64,000 bases of DNA from Alopecurus myosuroides (taxonomy: Eukaryota > Streptophyta > Magnoliopsida > Poales > Poaceae), in assembly GCA_028641055.1 (NCBI GenBank), contig CM054057.1, positions 576,132,610 through 576,196,609 of the forward strand, given 5' to 3'. How positions within the stretch are numbered: position 1 is the first letter of the stretch; each line of letters begins with the position of its first letter. Of this stretch, positions 45,701-55,582 are shown piece after piece. The translations under genes were made by a program, and so were the position numbers. The notes below the pieces were generated by a model that did not search any database, was not told where the DNA came from, and worked only from the letters and a program-made list of their open reading frames with translations.

Positions 45701-45861
45701 ATGCGGCCTATCTGGTTTCCATACCCCTTAGCGTAACTCTCCGGCTCGATGGGAGCACCGCTGTTGGGGTCCACTTCCGTGAACTCTTGTCGGATGGTGG
45801 CGAGCATGTTGTGCCGCCTTTCTTTGCGCTTACGTGACACCTCGCTACCGTAGGCGAACAT
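42763..45861 (-). pseudogene. CACTA second gene (TnpA-like / plant transposase with Ulp1-like tail), broken
   Basis: The ATG at 45861 (MFAYGSEVSRKRKERRHNML) opens 191 codons carrying the Ptta/En/Spm plant transposase signature (GKGFDEIHKMWPSISEEDL). Coding continues in other frames (KREGPNLFDKITDPQVRNFV near 45260), with a TAG near 45132, then 45077-44550, 44519-43785 with a frame change near 44150, 43769-43320 and, after a probable intron, 43240-42763. The last part recalls a Ulp1-type cysteine protease fold (YLDSG for the Asp site, KQAPGG before the Cys site), but the expected Cys is not there (HMEAWYLI). The protein would bind subterminal motifs; the protease part looks inactive. Exact exon structure is uncertain. 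Confidence 0.75.
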
Positions 45862-45926
45862 AGTGGCTGGTTCGCCAGCGCTATGCTACCGCTGGCGAAC
45901 AAAGGTTGGTTCGCTAGCGCTACCTT
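45848..45926. promoter_or_regulatory. Internal copy of the CACTA subterminal motif cluster at the start of the second gene
   Basis: Two exact copies (TTCGCCAGCG, CGCTGGCGAA) and two variants (TAGGCGAACA, TTCGCTAGCG) lie within 80 bp, overlapping and just upstream of the ATG at 45861. No terminal CACTA sequence is nearby. Confidence 0.8.
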
Positions 45927-45999
45927 TTTTTTTCTTTGAGTTTATTTACTGTATTATTTTTTATTAGTTTTTCTTTGAGAAACATTACTGTTTTTTCTT

Positions 46000-46650
46000 T
46001 ATTTCTTTGAATTGATTTATTTTTGTTTATTATTGTTATATTTTTGTTTCCATTATTTCCTTCATGTTTCTCTTGTTTTCTTTTTGTTTTTTATTGTTAA
46101 ATTTTTTTTTCCTTTATGTTTTCTAATATTTCCTTCATGTTTTATTTTTGTTTTCTATGGTTAGGAGATATGTTTTCCAATATTTTCTTCATGTTTTCTA
46201 TTGTTTTCCTTCATGTTTTATTTTGTTTTCGAATATTTTATTTCTTGTTTTCTCTTTTCATTATTTTGGTTTTAGTTGTTTTCCATTATTTTCCTTCATG
46301 TTTTCTATTTGTTTCCTTTATATTTTCTCTTGTTCTCTTTATGTTTTCTATTGTTTTCTTCATGTGTTCTATTGTTTTCAATTGTTTTCCTTCATGTTTT
46401 ATTTTATTTTCCAATATTTCCTTCTTGTTTTCTCTTTTCATTATTTTGGTTTTAGTTGTTTTCCATTATTTTTCTACTTGTTTCCTTTATGTTTTCTCTT
46501 GTTCTCTTTATGTTTTCTATTGTTTTTCTTTATGTGTTCTATTTTTTTCCGTTGTTTCCTTCATGTTTTCTATTTGTTTCCTTTATGTTTCAAACAATAT
46601 AAGTCCACACATTTGAAATACAGAACAAGGTACATTAAATTTATAATAAG
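46000..46650. repeat. T-rich spacer of the CACTA element with a ~180-bp duplication
   Basis: Built from repeated TTTTCTATTG, TTTCCTTCATGTTT-type words. A segment at about 46210-46355 recurs at about 46395-46525 (shared TTTTGGTTTTAGTTGTTTTC and CTCTTGTTCTCTTTATG). Long Phe-rich ORFs here are by-products. Confidence 0.8.
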
Positions 46651-46728
46651 TGCACATCAGACCAGTTGATCCATGCATATACATAGTTTCGTCGCATACA
46701 ATTGGCAGACAGATATATACATAGTTTC

Positions 46729-49700
46729 TCAGTGTTTGATCTTTTTGCCTTTTTTGGTCGTAGTTGCATAATTTAACCCCACATCATGACTTCTTCTTCT
46801 GAATGGAAGACCATGCCTAGGTAGTGTTGTTCTTCTTCTTCTTCTTGTTGTGTATGTTGCATGACTATCATCATCATCTTCTTGATCATCGTCAATATTT
46901 GGGTCGCCGAACGTGTCGAACTCGTCCTCGTCAACGACTCCATCCATTCCGATGATATTTCTTTTCCCTCTCCTCACGACAACACGGCTAGGCCTTGCGG
47001 GGTCTGTTATGAAGAAGCATTGTGACACATGCTTAGCCAATACCCATGGCTCATTTTGCGCTGTGACATTCACGCTTGATGAGGTTCCGGCTTCGGGAAT
47101 AACCATGGTTGTAAAGTATTGGTCTTCTTTTCTGACGCTCGACATCCTAGCCCATCTGACGCGGAACATAGGCACCTTCTCTCCAGAGTAGTTAAGCTCC
47201 CATATCTCCTCGATCCTTCCGTAGTATCTTAACTTTTTGTCACCGGTGTAGGATTCCATCGTTACCCCTGAGTTTTGATAATCGGAAGTTTTGTCTTTCC
47301 TCTGTGTAGAAAGTGACCCCGTTGATATCCTATGCTTGAAACGTCGCTAGGTTGGGAGCTGGGCCATGTGCCAAGGCATACAATAGTTTATTTTTCGCAC
47401 AATCCCTTGGCAGTGGATTAGCGACGCTCACATCTTTAAACCAACGCAAGAAAGTGGAGTTATGCTCTCTGATTATTTCTCCTTCGGTTCTCCGCTTGCC
47501 TTGTTCACTGTACTTTTTCATAATCGAGCTCTTGTGTTTTTCCACCCAAGTATCGACCATGTCAATGTGTTGGAGAGCTACTAAGCTTGCCTTGTTAAAG
47601 TCGGTGTGTCGAAAAGCCCGATCCACATGCACTTCTCTACGTCCATTTTTGTGACCTACTCCATCGAGCTTGCCAATGTGCTTGTTTCTGGGCAGACCAA
47701 CAGGGTCCTCCACGTCAATATGATTCGTGCAGAAAGAGATGCATTCTTCGGCGAGAAAGCCCTGAACGATGCTTCCATCCGGACGGGCTCTGTTGCGAAC
47801 AAATCCTTTGATGGCCCCATTCATCCTTTCAAACGGCATCATGTTATGCAGGAACAACGGCCCGAGATGGATGATATCGTCCACGATATGGACCAACAAA
47901 CGAACACATATGTCAAAGAATGATGGTGGAAAGTACATCTCAAGCTCGCATAGTATCACGACAATCTCTTCCTGCAGCTTTGATATCTGCTTCCCCGTGA
48001 TCGACTTTCGAGATATCACGTCGAAGAAGTTACAGAGGCCAAACAGGGTTTTCCGGACGTGCTTCTTCATTATTCCACGGATCGCAACCGGAAGTATATG
48101 TGTCATCATCACGTAACAGTCATGAGACTTCATCCCGCTAAACTTTTGTTTCTGCGTGTCGAGGAATCTGCTTATTAGCCCTGAGTAACCGCTAGGGACT
48201 TTGAATCCGAGAAGGCACATCATCAATTTTGTGATCTCGTCCGGACTAAGAGTGAAGCAGGAGGGGGGCAGTAATAGTCATTCCTCTTAACCCTTTTGGC
48301 CTTGCGACCCTCCGTCTCCTCATCACACGATTGATCGCCGTCGTCATCATCGGGGCATCCCCCCTGAAGATCTACCCTAATACCAAAATATTTCAGGTCG
48401 TTTCTTGCTTTCACCCCGTCTTTGGACCTCTCCGGCATGTTGAGCAGCGTGCCAAACAAACTTTCAAACACATTCTTCGTGATATGCATCAGATCAAGGC
48501 AGTGAGGCGTATCGAGAATGGGCCAGTATGGCAAGTCCCAAAACACCGACCTCGTCTTCCATACATCCAGAAGCGGTTTTGGCGCCTTTTGCTTCTTTCC
48601 CGGCTCTGGGCATTCCTTCCAGTCATTCAGCAACTTGTAGATTTCTTCGCTGCACCTCTTACGTGGAGGTCCACGGAGCTCATCTTCACTGTTAAAAAGG
48701 TCTCCTCGCCTTCTCCACGGGTCTTTGTTGGGTAGCCACCTTTGATGGCCAACGAAAACTGTTTTCGAAGACCCAGGATCTTTCGGAAGTTGCATAAACG
48801 TGGGGTCATCCATGCCCCTCACGCAACCGTTATGTCCGTGGCACACCTGGCCCGCCACATATCCGTAGCCGATTAGGTCGTGAACCGTACAGAGTAAGAC
48901 ATCTCTCATTGGGAAATATTGTTCACCGAAGGCGTCCCATGTGTTCACCCCTTCCTCGGCCCATAGCGTGTCCAGCTCATCTTTAAGCAGCTTCAGGTAT
49001 ATATTGATGTCGTTGCCTGGTTGCTTCGGCCCTTGAATTAGCATACTCATGTGAATATACTTCCTCTTCATGCACAACCAGGGGGGATGTTGTACATCCA
49101 TACAAACACGGGCCAGGTGCTATGGGTGCTGCTCTGGTTGCCAAACGGATTGAGTCCGTCGGTGCTCACACCCAACCTAATGTTCCTTGCCTCCGCCCCG
49201 AACGTTGCATATTCACAGTTAATTGCTTTCAATTGACTTGCATCTGAAGGATGTGTCAGATTTACTTTTTCACTCCGATTTAGATCTTTCAAAACTTTAT
49301 TCCTCCTTTTCGTGTGCCAGCGCATGAGCTCTGCTTCCTTGCGGTCCGCGAAATACCGTTGCAGACGGGGAATGAGCGGAAAGTACCACACAACTTTTCG
49401 AGGAGCTTTCTTATTCCCTTTATTGTATCGAGTGGCGTTGCAAACTGGACAAATGGTTTTGTTCGCGTCCTCTTTCCGATAAATGTAGCAATCGTTGATG
49501 CACACATGGTATTTTTCGTGAGGTAAATCAAAAGGGCACACGACTTTCTTGGCCTCGTTGCAACTTATAGGACAGGTGTTGCCCTCTGGAAGGATATTGT
49601 GCCAGTATTGCAGGCTTGCGTCGACGCTTATGTCGCTCCATTTGTATCTCGCCTTCATCTGCAGAACATCGAGCGCCACTCTCAGGCGGGACTCTCCCGG

Positions 49701-50222
49701 ACCGTAGCCTGCATACAACGGTGTGTTCGAGTCTATCTCTAGTTGCGCCAGCTTAGATTGCTCTCTAGCAGAAGATCTCGAGTTTGTCATCTTTCTCAAA
49801 AGCAATTCTTTCAGATGAGGGTCATGCACAACTTCCGTTAGGGGTGTCCCTGTGTCCTCGTCTTCTTCCATGTCTTCTTCAGCATCTTCTCCATGATCAT
49901 GTGTGGGGTCATGAGGCTGATCTTGGTCCTGTTGTAGTTCTTGTCGATCGTTGTTATTCTCCTGTTGCACATCATTTCATACCACCGCCGCCCCATGGAC
50001 TTCATCATCTTCATGATCACTTACCCACTGACTGTTATACCCATCCATGAAACCATACCTAAGGAGGTGACTGAGCAAGTTTCCGGTAAAGAGATTGAGC
50101 AAGCCCCCTAGTTTGCACTTTCGACATGGACATCGTATCTCCTTGCGGCCATTTTGTAACATGTCTTCTGTCGCGTGTCTCAAGTAACTATTGACGACAC
50201 GTTCACTCTTAACGACCACCAT
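46729..50222 (-). pseudogene. TNP2 transposase of the CACTA element, with stops and frameshifts
   Basis: TNP2 cuts and joins CACTA ends. The start region (ATG 50222) is the transposase-associated domain (RCPCRKCK). The Transposase_21 body follows from 49970 (HVCINDCYIYRK, CPVCNATRY, GLSTDG-like GVSTDGLNPFG; then DLIGYGYVAGQVCHGHNGC, LDLMHITKNVFESLF), then DUF4218 (48226-47333; LPVAIRGI, MYFPPSFFDI, ERMNGAIKGFVRNRARP) and a C-terminal DUF4216 (47259-46729; EEIWELNYSGEKVPMFRVRW). Lesions: TGA at 49977, frameshift near 49085, frameshift near 48265, TAG at 47330, frameshift near 47290. The two central frameshifts each fall in a run of six Cs where seven would keep frame. Clearly not functional as it stands. 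Confidence 0.92.
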
Positions 50223-50999
50223 TATTTGTCGCCTGCACGAGAGCGCGCCAATATAATATTAGAACCAAACATAATATATATATATATATATATATCGATA
50301 TTCACGAAAAAAATCGGCATGACCTTCCTACAAATTGGAGGTTAGAGGAGTGCCAAACTTTGCCGAGACGGAAACGAATCAACATTCCGGCAAAGTGGCA
50401 ACTCATTTTCATATCCAAAATTTCACTTCATGTCATATTCACGAAAAAATTCGGCATGACCTTCCTACAAATAGGAGATTATTAGGGAGTGCCAAACTAT
50501 GCCGAGACGCAAATGAATCAATATTTCGGCTATAGTTGGCTACTCAATTTCATTCCACAACAAATTGCACACATTTAACGTCTCCATCACACGACCAAAT
50601 TTGAATCCGATGAAATTTCACACATATTGCATATCGCGTGTATCCGGACAAAATTTATATACAAACTCATTTAATTATTTATTACTTTCATCCCACCTCA
50701 AATGAATAGATGGCTACACGATGATATCCGAAATTTTTTGGAGCTTTGGAGAGAGAGGGGGGTAATTCTAGATCTAGATGCCTAGGAAGGAAAAACTTGG
50801 GTAGAAATGGTGTTAGGAGGGAGATAAACATATATATACCAACTAAAATAATTTTAGTTGGTTCAAAAGAGAGTACAAGGGTGGGAAATTAGCATAAATT
50901 CGAGCTAGAGAGAGAGAGGAGGGGACAAGGTGGAGAAGGGAGAGTGGAGAGGGGAAAGTGTGGGGTGTACCATTTATGGCCTATCTACCCTGGGCCCAC
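50223..50999. other. CACTA region upstream of TNP2
   Basis: AT-rich sequence with a (TA)n run at 50275-50295 and an approximately 120-bp repeat pair (at 50305-50425 and 50440-50540; shared ATTCACGAAAAAATTCGGCA and CTTCCTACAAAT-type words). It probably contains the first, non-coding or short exon and the promoter of TNP2. Confidence 0.6.
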
Positions 51000-51260
51000 A
51001 TGTTAGCACTGGCGAACAGGCACAACTGTTCGCCAGCGGTAGGAAACTTAGCGCTGGCGAACCAAAGGTCCTGTTCGCCAGCAGTACTTTCACGGAGGGG
51101 CTGGTGCGCGCGCAGGGGGATCCCACCCACATCGCTGGCGAACCAGCTGGCATGTTCGCCAGTGGTAGTAGATATAACGCTGGCGAACAGGAAATGGCGT
51201 TCGCCAGCGGTACTAGCGCTGGCAAAGCCTAAAACGTGTTCGCCAGCGCTAAGCTGGTGG
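51000..51260. promoter_or_regulatory. Right subterminal motif array of the CACTA element
   Basis: Six exact and four one-base variants of CGCTGGCGAA/TTCGCCAGCG in both orientations within 250 bp of the right end, upstream of TNP2. The TNP2 promoter should overlap or adjoin this array. Confidence 0.88.
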
Positions 51261-51286
51261 CTATAAGGCTTTTCCTACTGGTGATG

Positions 51287-51931
51287 TAGGGAAGCTCACA
51301 AGATTTAAACATGAGGCATAAAATGGAGAAGACAACCATCTAGCTACTTCTATGGACCCGTAGTCCAGGGATGAACTACTCACGCATCACTTCGGAGGAG
51401 GACATGGTGGTGTAGACCCCTCCGGTGATGAATTTCCCTCCCGACAGGGTGCCGAGGAGAGCTCCAGAACCCTCCCGATCTCGGGATGACGATGACGGCG
51501 GCCTGAGGTGTTTCTCGAGAAAAAGTGGTATATCCCTAGGGTTCACGTATTAGGGGGATTATATAGGTGAAAGGGCGATGGTGGTGAACTCCCTAGGGGC
51601 CCCACACCACCCCTAGTCGCGGCCAAGGGGGCGCGCCGCCCTATGGTGTACCCCCCATATGGCCCCTCTCCGGGCCTCTTCGGGACTCCGTGGAACCTTC
51701 GGGAATTCTAAGACTTCCGGGCTTCGAATTTTCCAATTCCGCGAATATTTCCAGAACAACTTTTATGGAACTAAAAATAGGAGAAAACAAGGAACTAGCT
51801 CTGTGCCATCTTGTCAATAGGTTAGTCCCAGAAATCGATAAAAATGACATATGGTGTATAGCAAATATGTAGGAAATAAAATGAAAACAACATGGAACAT
51901 CAGAAATTAAGGATACGTTTACGACGTATTA
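51287..51931 (-). repeat. Athila-like 5' LTR, 5' part
   Basis: The outer 645 bp of the LTR split by the CACTA element. Reversed, it begins TAATACGTCGTAAACGTATCC, matching TGATACGTCATAAACGTATCC at 4751 with the terminal G changed to A. Confidence 0.88.
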
Positions 51932-52862
51932 CGCCACTGTATTTCTAGATTGGAATCGACCTGGTCATGCGCTCCCCTATATCTGGCCAGTTGCGTCACG
52001 TGGGAATGGCGTGAAGCTTCGCCTCCTTAACGGTGCCATGGGACATATCTTAATTAGATCTTCATGGCATTGACTAAGGTGGAGAAAGTCATGGTGAACT
52101 CGATCAAAGGTTCGTCTTAGTGAAGAGGTGTAGTGGTTGTGATGAAGACCAGCGACAGAGGTTAGTGTTGGGCACTTGCAACAACAGCTTTGGTAAAGGG
52201 AGGCGACAACACAGGTGGACTGCTTTTGTGGTGGTGCTCCCAGAGTACCGAGTCGCGGATTCCAAGTTGAAACCGTAAGGTCTAGTCTTAATTGGTTGTT
52301 CGTGGCAATGGTCTTGTCGTAGACATTGTTTTGTGGATTCAGACTTTCTTCAGGGTGAAATGTCAAGATCGTTGATTGGGCGACGACAACGCCAATGCTT
52401 TGTTTCCTTCTCGGAGGCGTCGTCTTTGGAGAATCTCTTCTGCGGTCTGAGTGTTGTTTCGGTGGTGGTTAGACTGTTGTTGTGGCGTGTGTTTCATCAC
52501 CGCGACGGGGTTTTTGTTTTTGTTTCTCTTTTTTTTATTTTTTTCTTCGTTGTGCATATCCGTGTTGTCTTTGTACAGCTTGTTGGTGCAGAGCCTGAGT
52601 GTAATTGGTATCTTCTATATTAATATATTCCGTTTATAGTTTTTTTAAAATACCCATACTCCAAGCCTCCAACTATTTGCATCTAATCGGAAAGGGATTT
52701 TATGGTAAGACATAGTACCAGGAAGCGGCCTACAGGCCCACCGTCCTGTAGATGTACGTACGCTGCATCTCATCTTATTGTGCAGGCCCAGCACATCCAA
52801 CTGAACAAACAAATCATTGCGACTAGACGATATACGTACCAACGCACGCAATTAATCTCTAA
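51932..52862. other. Unclassified flank, possibly a LINE-type 3' end
   Basis: No ORF with a domain was seen. The stretch to about 52647 ends GTGTAATTGGTATCTTCTAT, then a TTTTTTTAAAA run, resembling the 3' end of a non-LTR element, but no reverse transcriptase is present. The rest (52650-52862) shows nothing. Confidence 0.35.
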
Positions 52863-53473
52863 CTAGGTGAATGCCCGTGCGTTGCTACGGGACATAGACC
52901 GGTGTAGTAGAAAACATGAACGTGTTTGGTTCATTGGGTTAGACCGATCTGATCCCGTTAAATATGTTTGGCTGGCCCAACCCGTAAATGCATACGAGAG
53001 ATGGATTACAGCCCAGTTTAAATCCGATTCTAGCTAGCACCTCCATGAATGGTTCATCTTATAGGACGACTAAACAATGGCTCGAAGGAAACCTCCGCCC
53101 CCATCCTCTTTGATATCTATCCCCGATCCTCTCCCGAGCGCATGTGCGGCAACGCTGGTCAAATTCCCCCTGAACGGACGCCCGAAGAGTGACTATGGCC
53201 ATCGACCCCCTTCATTGGACGGTTTTCGTGGTCGTCTATTTTGCCCTAAACTTCCTTTATGAAACCATTGAAAATAAGGAGCAGTAGTTAAGAGCACCAT
53301 TGGACAGCACTACGGTGTGGGAAGTAGAGGCCTGTGCCCCTTCAGATGTTGATTGCTCCTTCACTTGTCCTGTAACCGTTACCATGTGGAACAAAGAATA
53401 TTAAGAAACTGCTCAGTTAGGCTAGCTGCAATACCTCTGTAGTCCAACCCCCTTTACCCGTTACACTTACACG
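52863..53473 (-). mobile_element. Helitron 3' end (minus strand), 5' end not found
   Basis: On the minus strand the hairpin CCCGT-AGCAACGC-ACGGG is followed seven bases later by CTAG (52863-52866) and T, a Helitron 3' terminus. The element must extend rightward, but I could not place its TC start; 53473 is only the next element boundary. No Rep/helicase coding is present. Confidence 0.6.
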
Positions 53474-55582
53474 CACTATAAGAAATATGCTATCTTGTGA
53501 CTCACCATATTGGTCACCGAATGGTCATCGAAAATCATTTGCGACCTTTCTGTGACCAAAATCTCTTGGTCAGGTTACGGGCGTCGCAATTGAACCAATG
53601 TGACCTTCTGTAGCCAAAATGGAAGGTCATGCAGTATGTGACCAATTGTTTTGGTCGCTCGTACTCTGGCCAAGCCACATCAGATCCAACGTGGCAAAAC
53701 TGACGTGGCACAAAATCAGCCCAGTCCATTTCAGCCTTCTATATGGGCCTAGCCCAATAATTTAGACCATTTCTTTCTTTTCAATTCTGGGCAGCTACAT
53801 GGGCCAAGCCCAACAATTTATCCTGTTTATTTTTGGGGCTTTAAACCTTTTGCAGTCCCTTATTTTAGGTTCCAAAGAAATCATATGTTGCCATTTTAAA
53901 TTGGGCCTTGACGTTTGAAGAGCCCGGTTATTGGTACAGGAAGGTTAAGGCCTAGGCCAAGGCCTGTTCAGTAATGTATATACATCAGTACGAATTTTTA
54001 GCACAATTTATAATTAATTAAATTTCGAATTGGAATACAAATTCCCAGCATTCAATTACATGTACATCAAGTACACCCACCATTTGAATTACAATTACAA
54101 CAACTGAATATACACTCAGATCCTAGAAATTCAGCATTACAACAACTTCAATATGATACAAAGAGTCTGCTAACTGGGGCCTTGAGCTTCTTCAAATTCC
54201 TTGCATACCCGACTTACATTGAGTGGATGGGTCTGTACATGGAGAAGAACTGGCATGCATCATCTTCCCATCGTATCAGCTATGCAAAGTGGTCCGGCTC
54301 TCAACCAGCAAGGAACCTGTCCATGGCGAATCAGCAGAATTGAGATGGGCAGAAAAAGAACCACAACAACATATTTCTGCAGAAAAAGAACATGTATCCA
54401 AACAAATGAAGAGCATTGCACGCGACATTTGTTATCTTTGGACAGTTTATACAAACCTTTAATTTCATGGAAGGATCATGAAAAATTCACTTGTAGTCCG
54501 AGGTGGAGCGTCTTGATTGATCTTCTGTCAGACCGGCTTTCTTATGGCTAAGCATGCAAAGGAGTCTCCGTTGCTCCTGGATTTGCAAAATGAACCCGCT
54601 TAGTTTGACAGCTTTTAAAACTGTATATAAACAAAATAATTCTTCAGTTAAGGATAAAAATGTAGACCATATTTAATATACTAGTATACAAAAGGAAAGT
54701 TCAAGTATCAGGTTGTACAAGATAAACTACAAGTAATGATATCTACTAGAAAAGTTACCAGATTAATAATTGGTAGGAAAGATGTGTTAGAATAAGGATT
54801 AAACAAAGGGAAAACTATAAATTATTTTGTATTTAAGAAAAAAAATGTATAACTATGCTATGAATTTGCATGATCAGGTATAGAAATCTCTAAATGAGCT
54901 AGATATACAAAAGGATTAGATGAACATGAAACCATGCATGACCAGAAGAGTCACATCAGATGCTAGCTTACATGGACTATATGATCGACAAAGGGACAGA
55001 CTTAGATGCCATTGGGCAAAGCAAACAAGAGTGTTCTCAGTGAGTCCATGGTTATACAGGAAGAACATGAACAACTTTATGTTTCAGTCAAACTAAACTA
55101 GTGAGACTCAAAATAGACAATGCACATAAAGAACTTCAAAATAGACAATGTATCCCCTTCCCAGGACCAACAACACATAAAGAACTTCAGTATAGACAGT
55201 GCATCCCCTTCCCAGGACCAACAGCACATAAATAACCACCTCAGGACCAACATCACGTAAATAACCACCTCAGGACCAACAACACATAAAGAATAAAACT
55301 TAAGTGGTATGCCAAACTGACACCTTATGCATATGAAGAAAAGTAGATAGGTCATGAACATAATATATGTAACAGAGCAACACTCCACTGATGCTTCTCG
55401 TTGCAGAACATCATGTCAGCAAGTAGCACATCTTAAGTTTAACGTATGGTTATTAGTTAACAAAAGAAATGGTGTGTAGCAGCAAGGTGCAACAGAATCA
55501 CAGCAGGGTACAAGGCAACTACTAATGGATGCAGAAGGTGTGTAGCAGCAAGGTATAAGGCAACTACTAATGGATGCAAGGT
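53474..55582. mobile_element. One end of a second CACTA-like element, interrupted at 55583
   Basis: CACTATAAGAAATATG at 53474 resembles a CACTA terminus, and the next 200 bp carry many short GTGACC/GGTCA words in both orientations like a subterminal array. No opposite end lies before 55582, so it is truncated or continues beyond the retroelement. No transposase was seen. Confidence 0.45.
55120..55290. repeat. Short tandem repeats
   Basis: A ~62-bp unit (ACATAAAGAACTTCA, TAGACA, ATCCCCTTCCCAGGACCAACA) occurs twice and is followed by two copies of a ~33-bp derivative (ATAAATAACCACCTCAGGACC). A further duplication (GGTGTGTAGCAGCAAGGT to ACTAATGGATGCA) lies at 55468-55580. Confidence 0.85.

Larger units (their letters stand above)
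41898..51283 (-). mobile_element. CACTA (En/Spm) DNA transposon, 9.4 kb, with decayed TNP2 and second ORF
   Basis: The ends are CACTAGTAGGGAAAAG (left) and, reversed, CACCAGTAGGAAAAG (right). The 3-bp duplication ATG occurs at 41895-41897 and 51284-51286. Subterminal regions carry many direct and inverted copies of CGCTGGCGAA. In minus-strand order it has TNP2 (50222-46729), an AT-rich spacer (46000-46650) and a second gene (45861-42763). Both genes have stops and frameshifts. The right end's CACCA instead of CACTA is a point change. Confidence 0.95.
39960..51931 (-). mobile_element. Truncated Athila-like retrotransposon: 5' LTR, primer site, part of gag
   Basis: On the minus strand the LTR (51931 down to 40925) is followed by a tRNA-Asp primer site and gag, and then stops near 39960-39975 with no protease, pol or 3' LTR. 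The LTR itself is interrupted by the CACTA element at 41898-51283. Its outer end has changed from TG to TA. The LTR is the same family as the solo LTR at 4751-6348. Confidence 0.85.

Noticed and set aside
46116..46669. Phe-rich 166- and 173-codon ORFs as membrane proteins
   Set aside because: They translate a T-rich repeated spacer in two frames at once.
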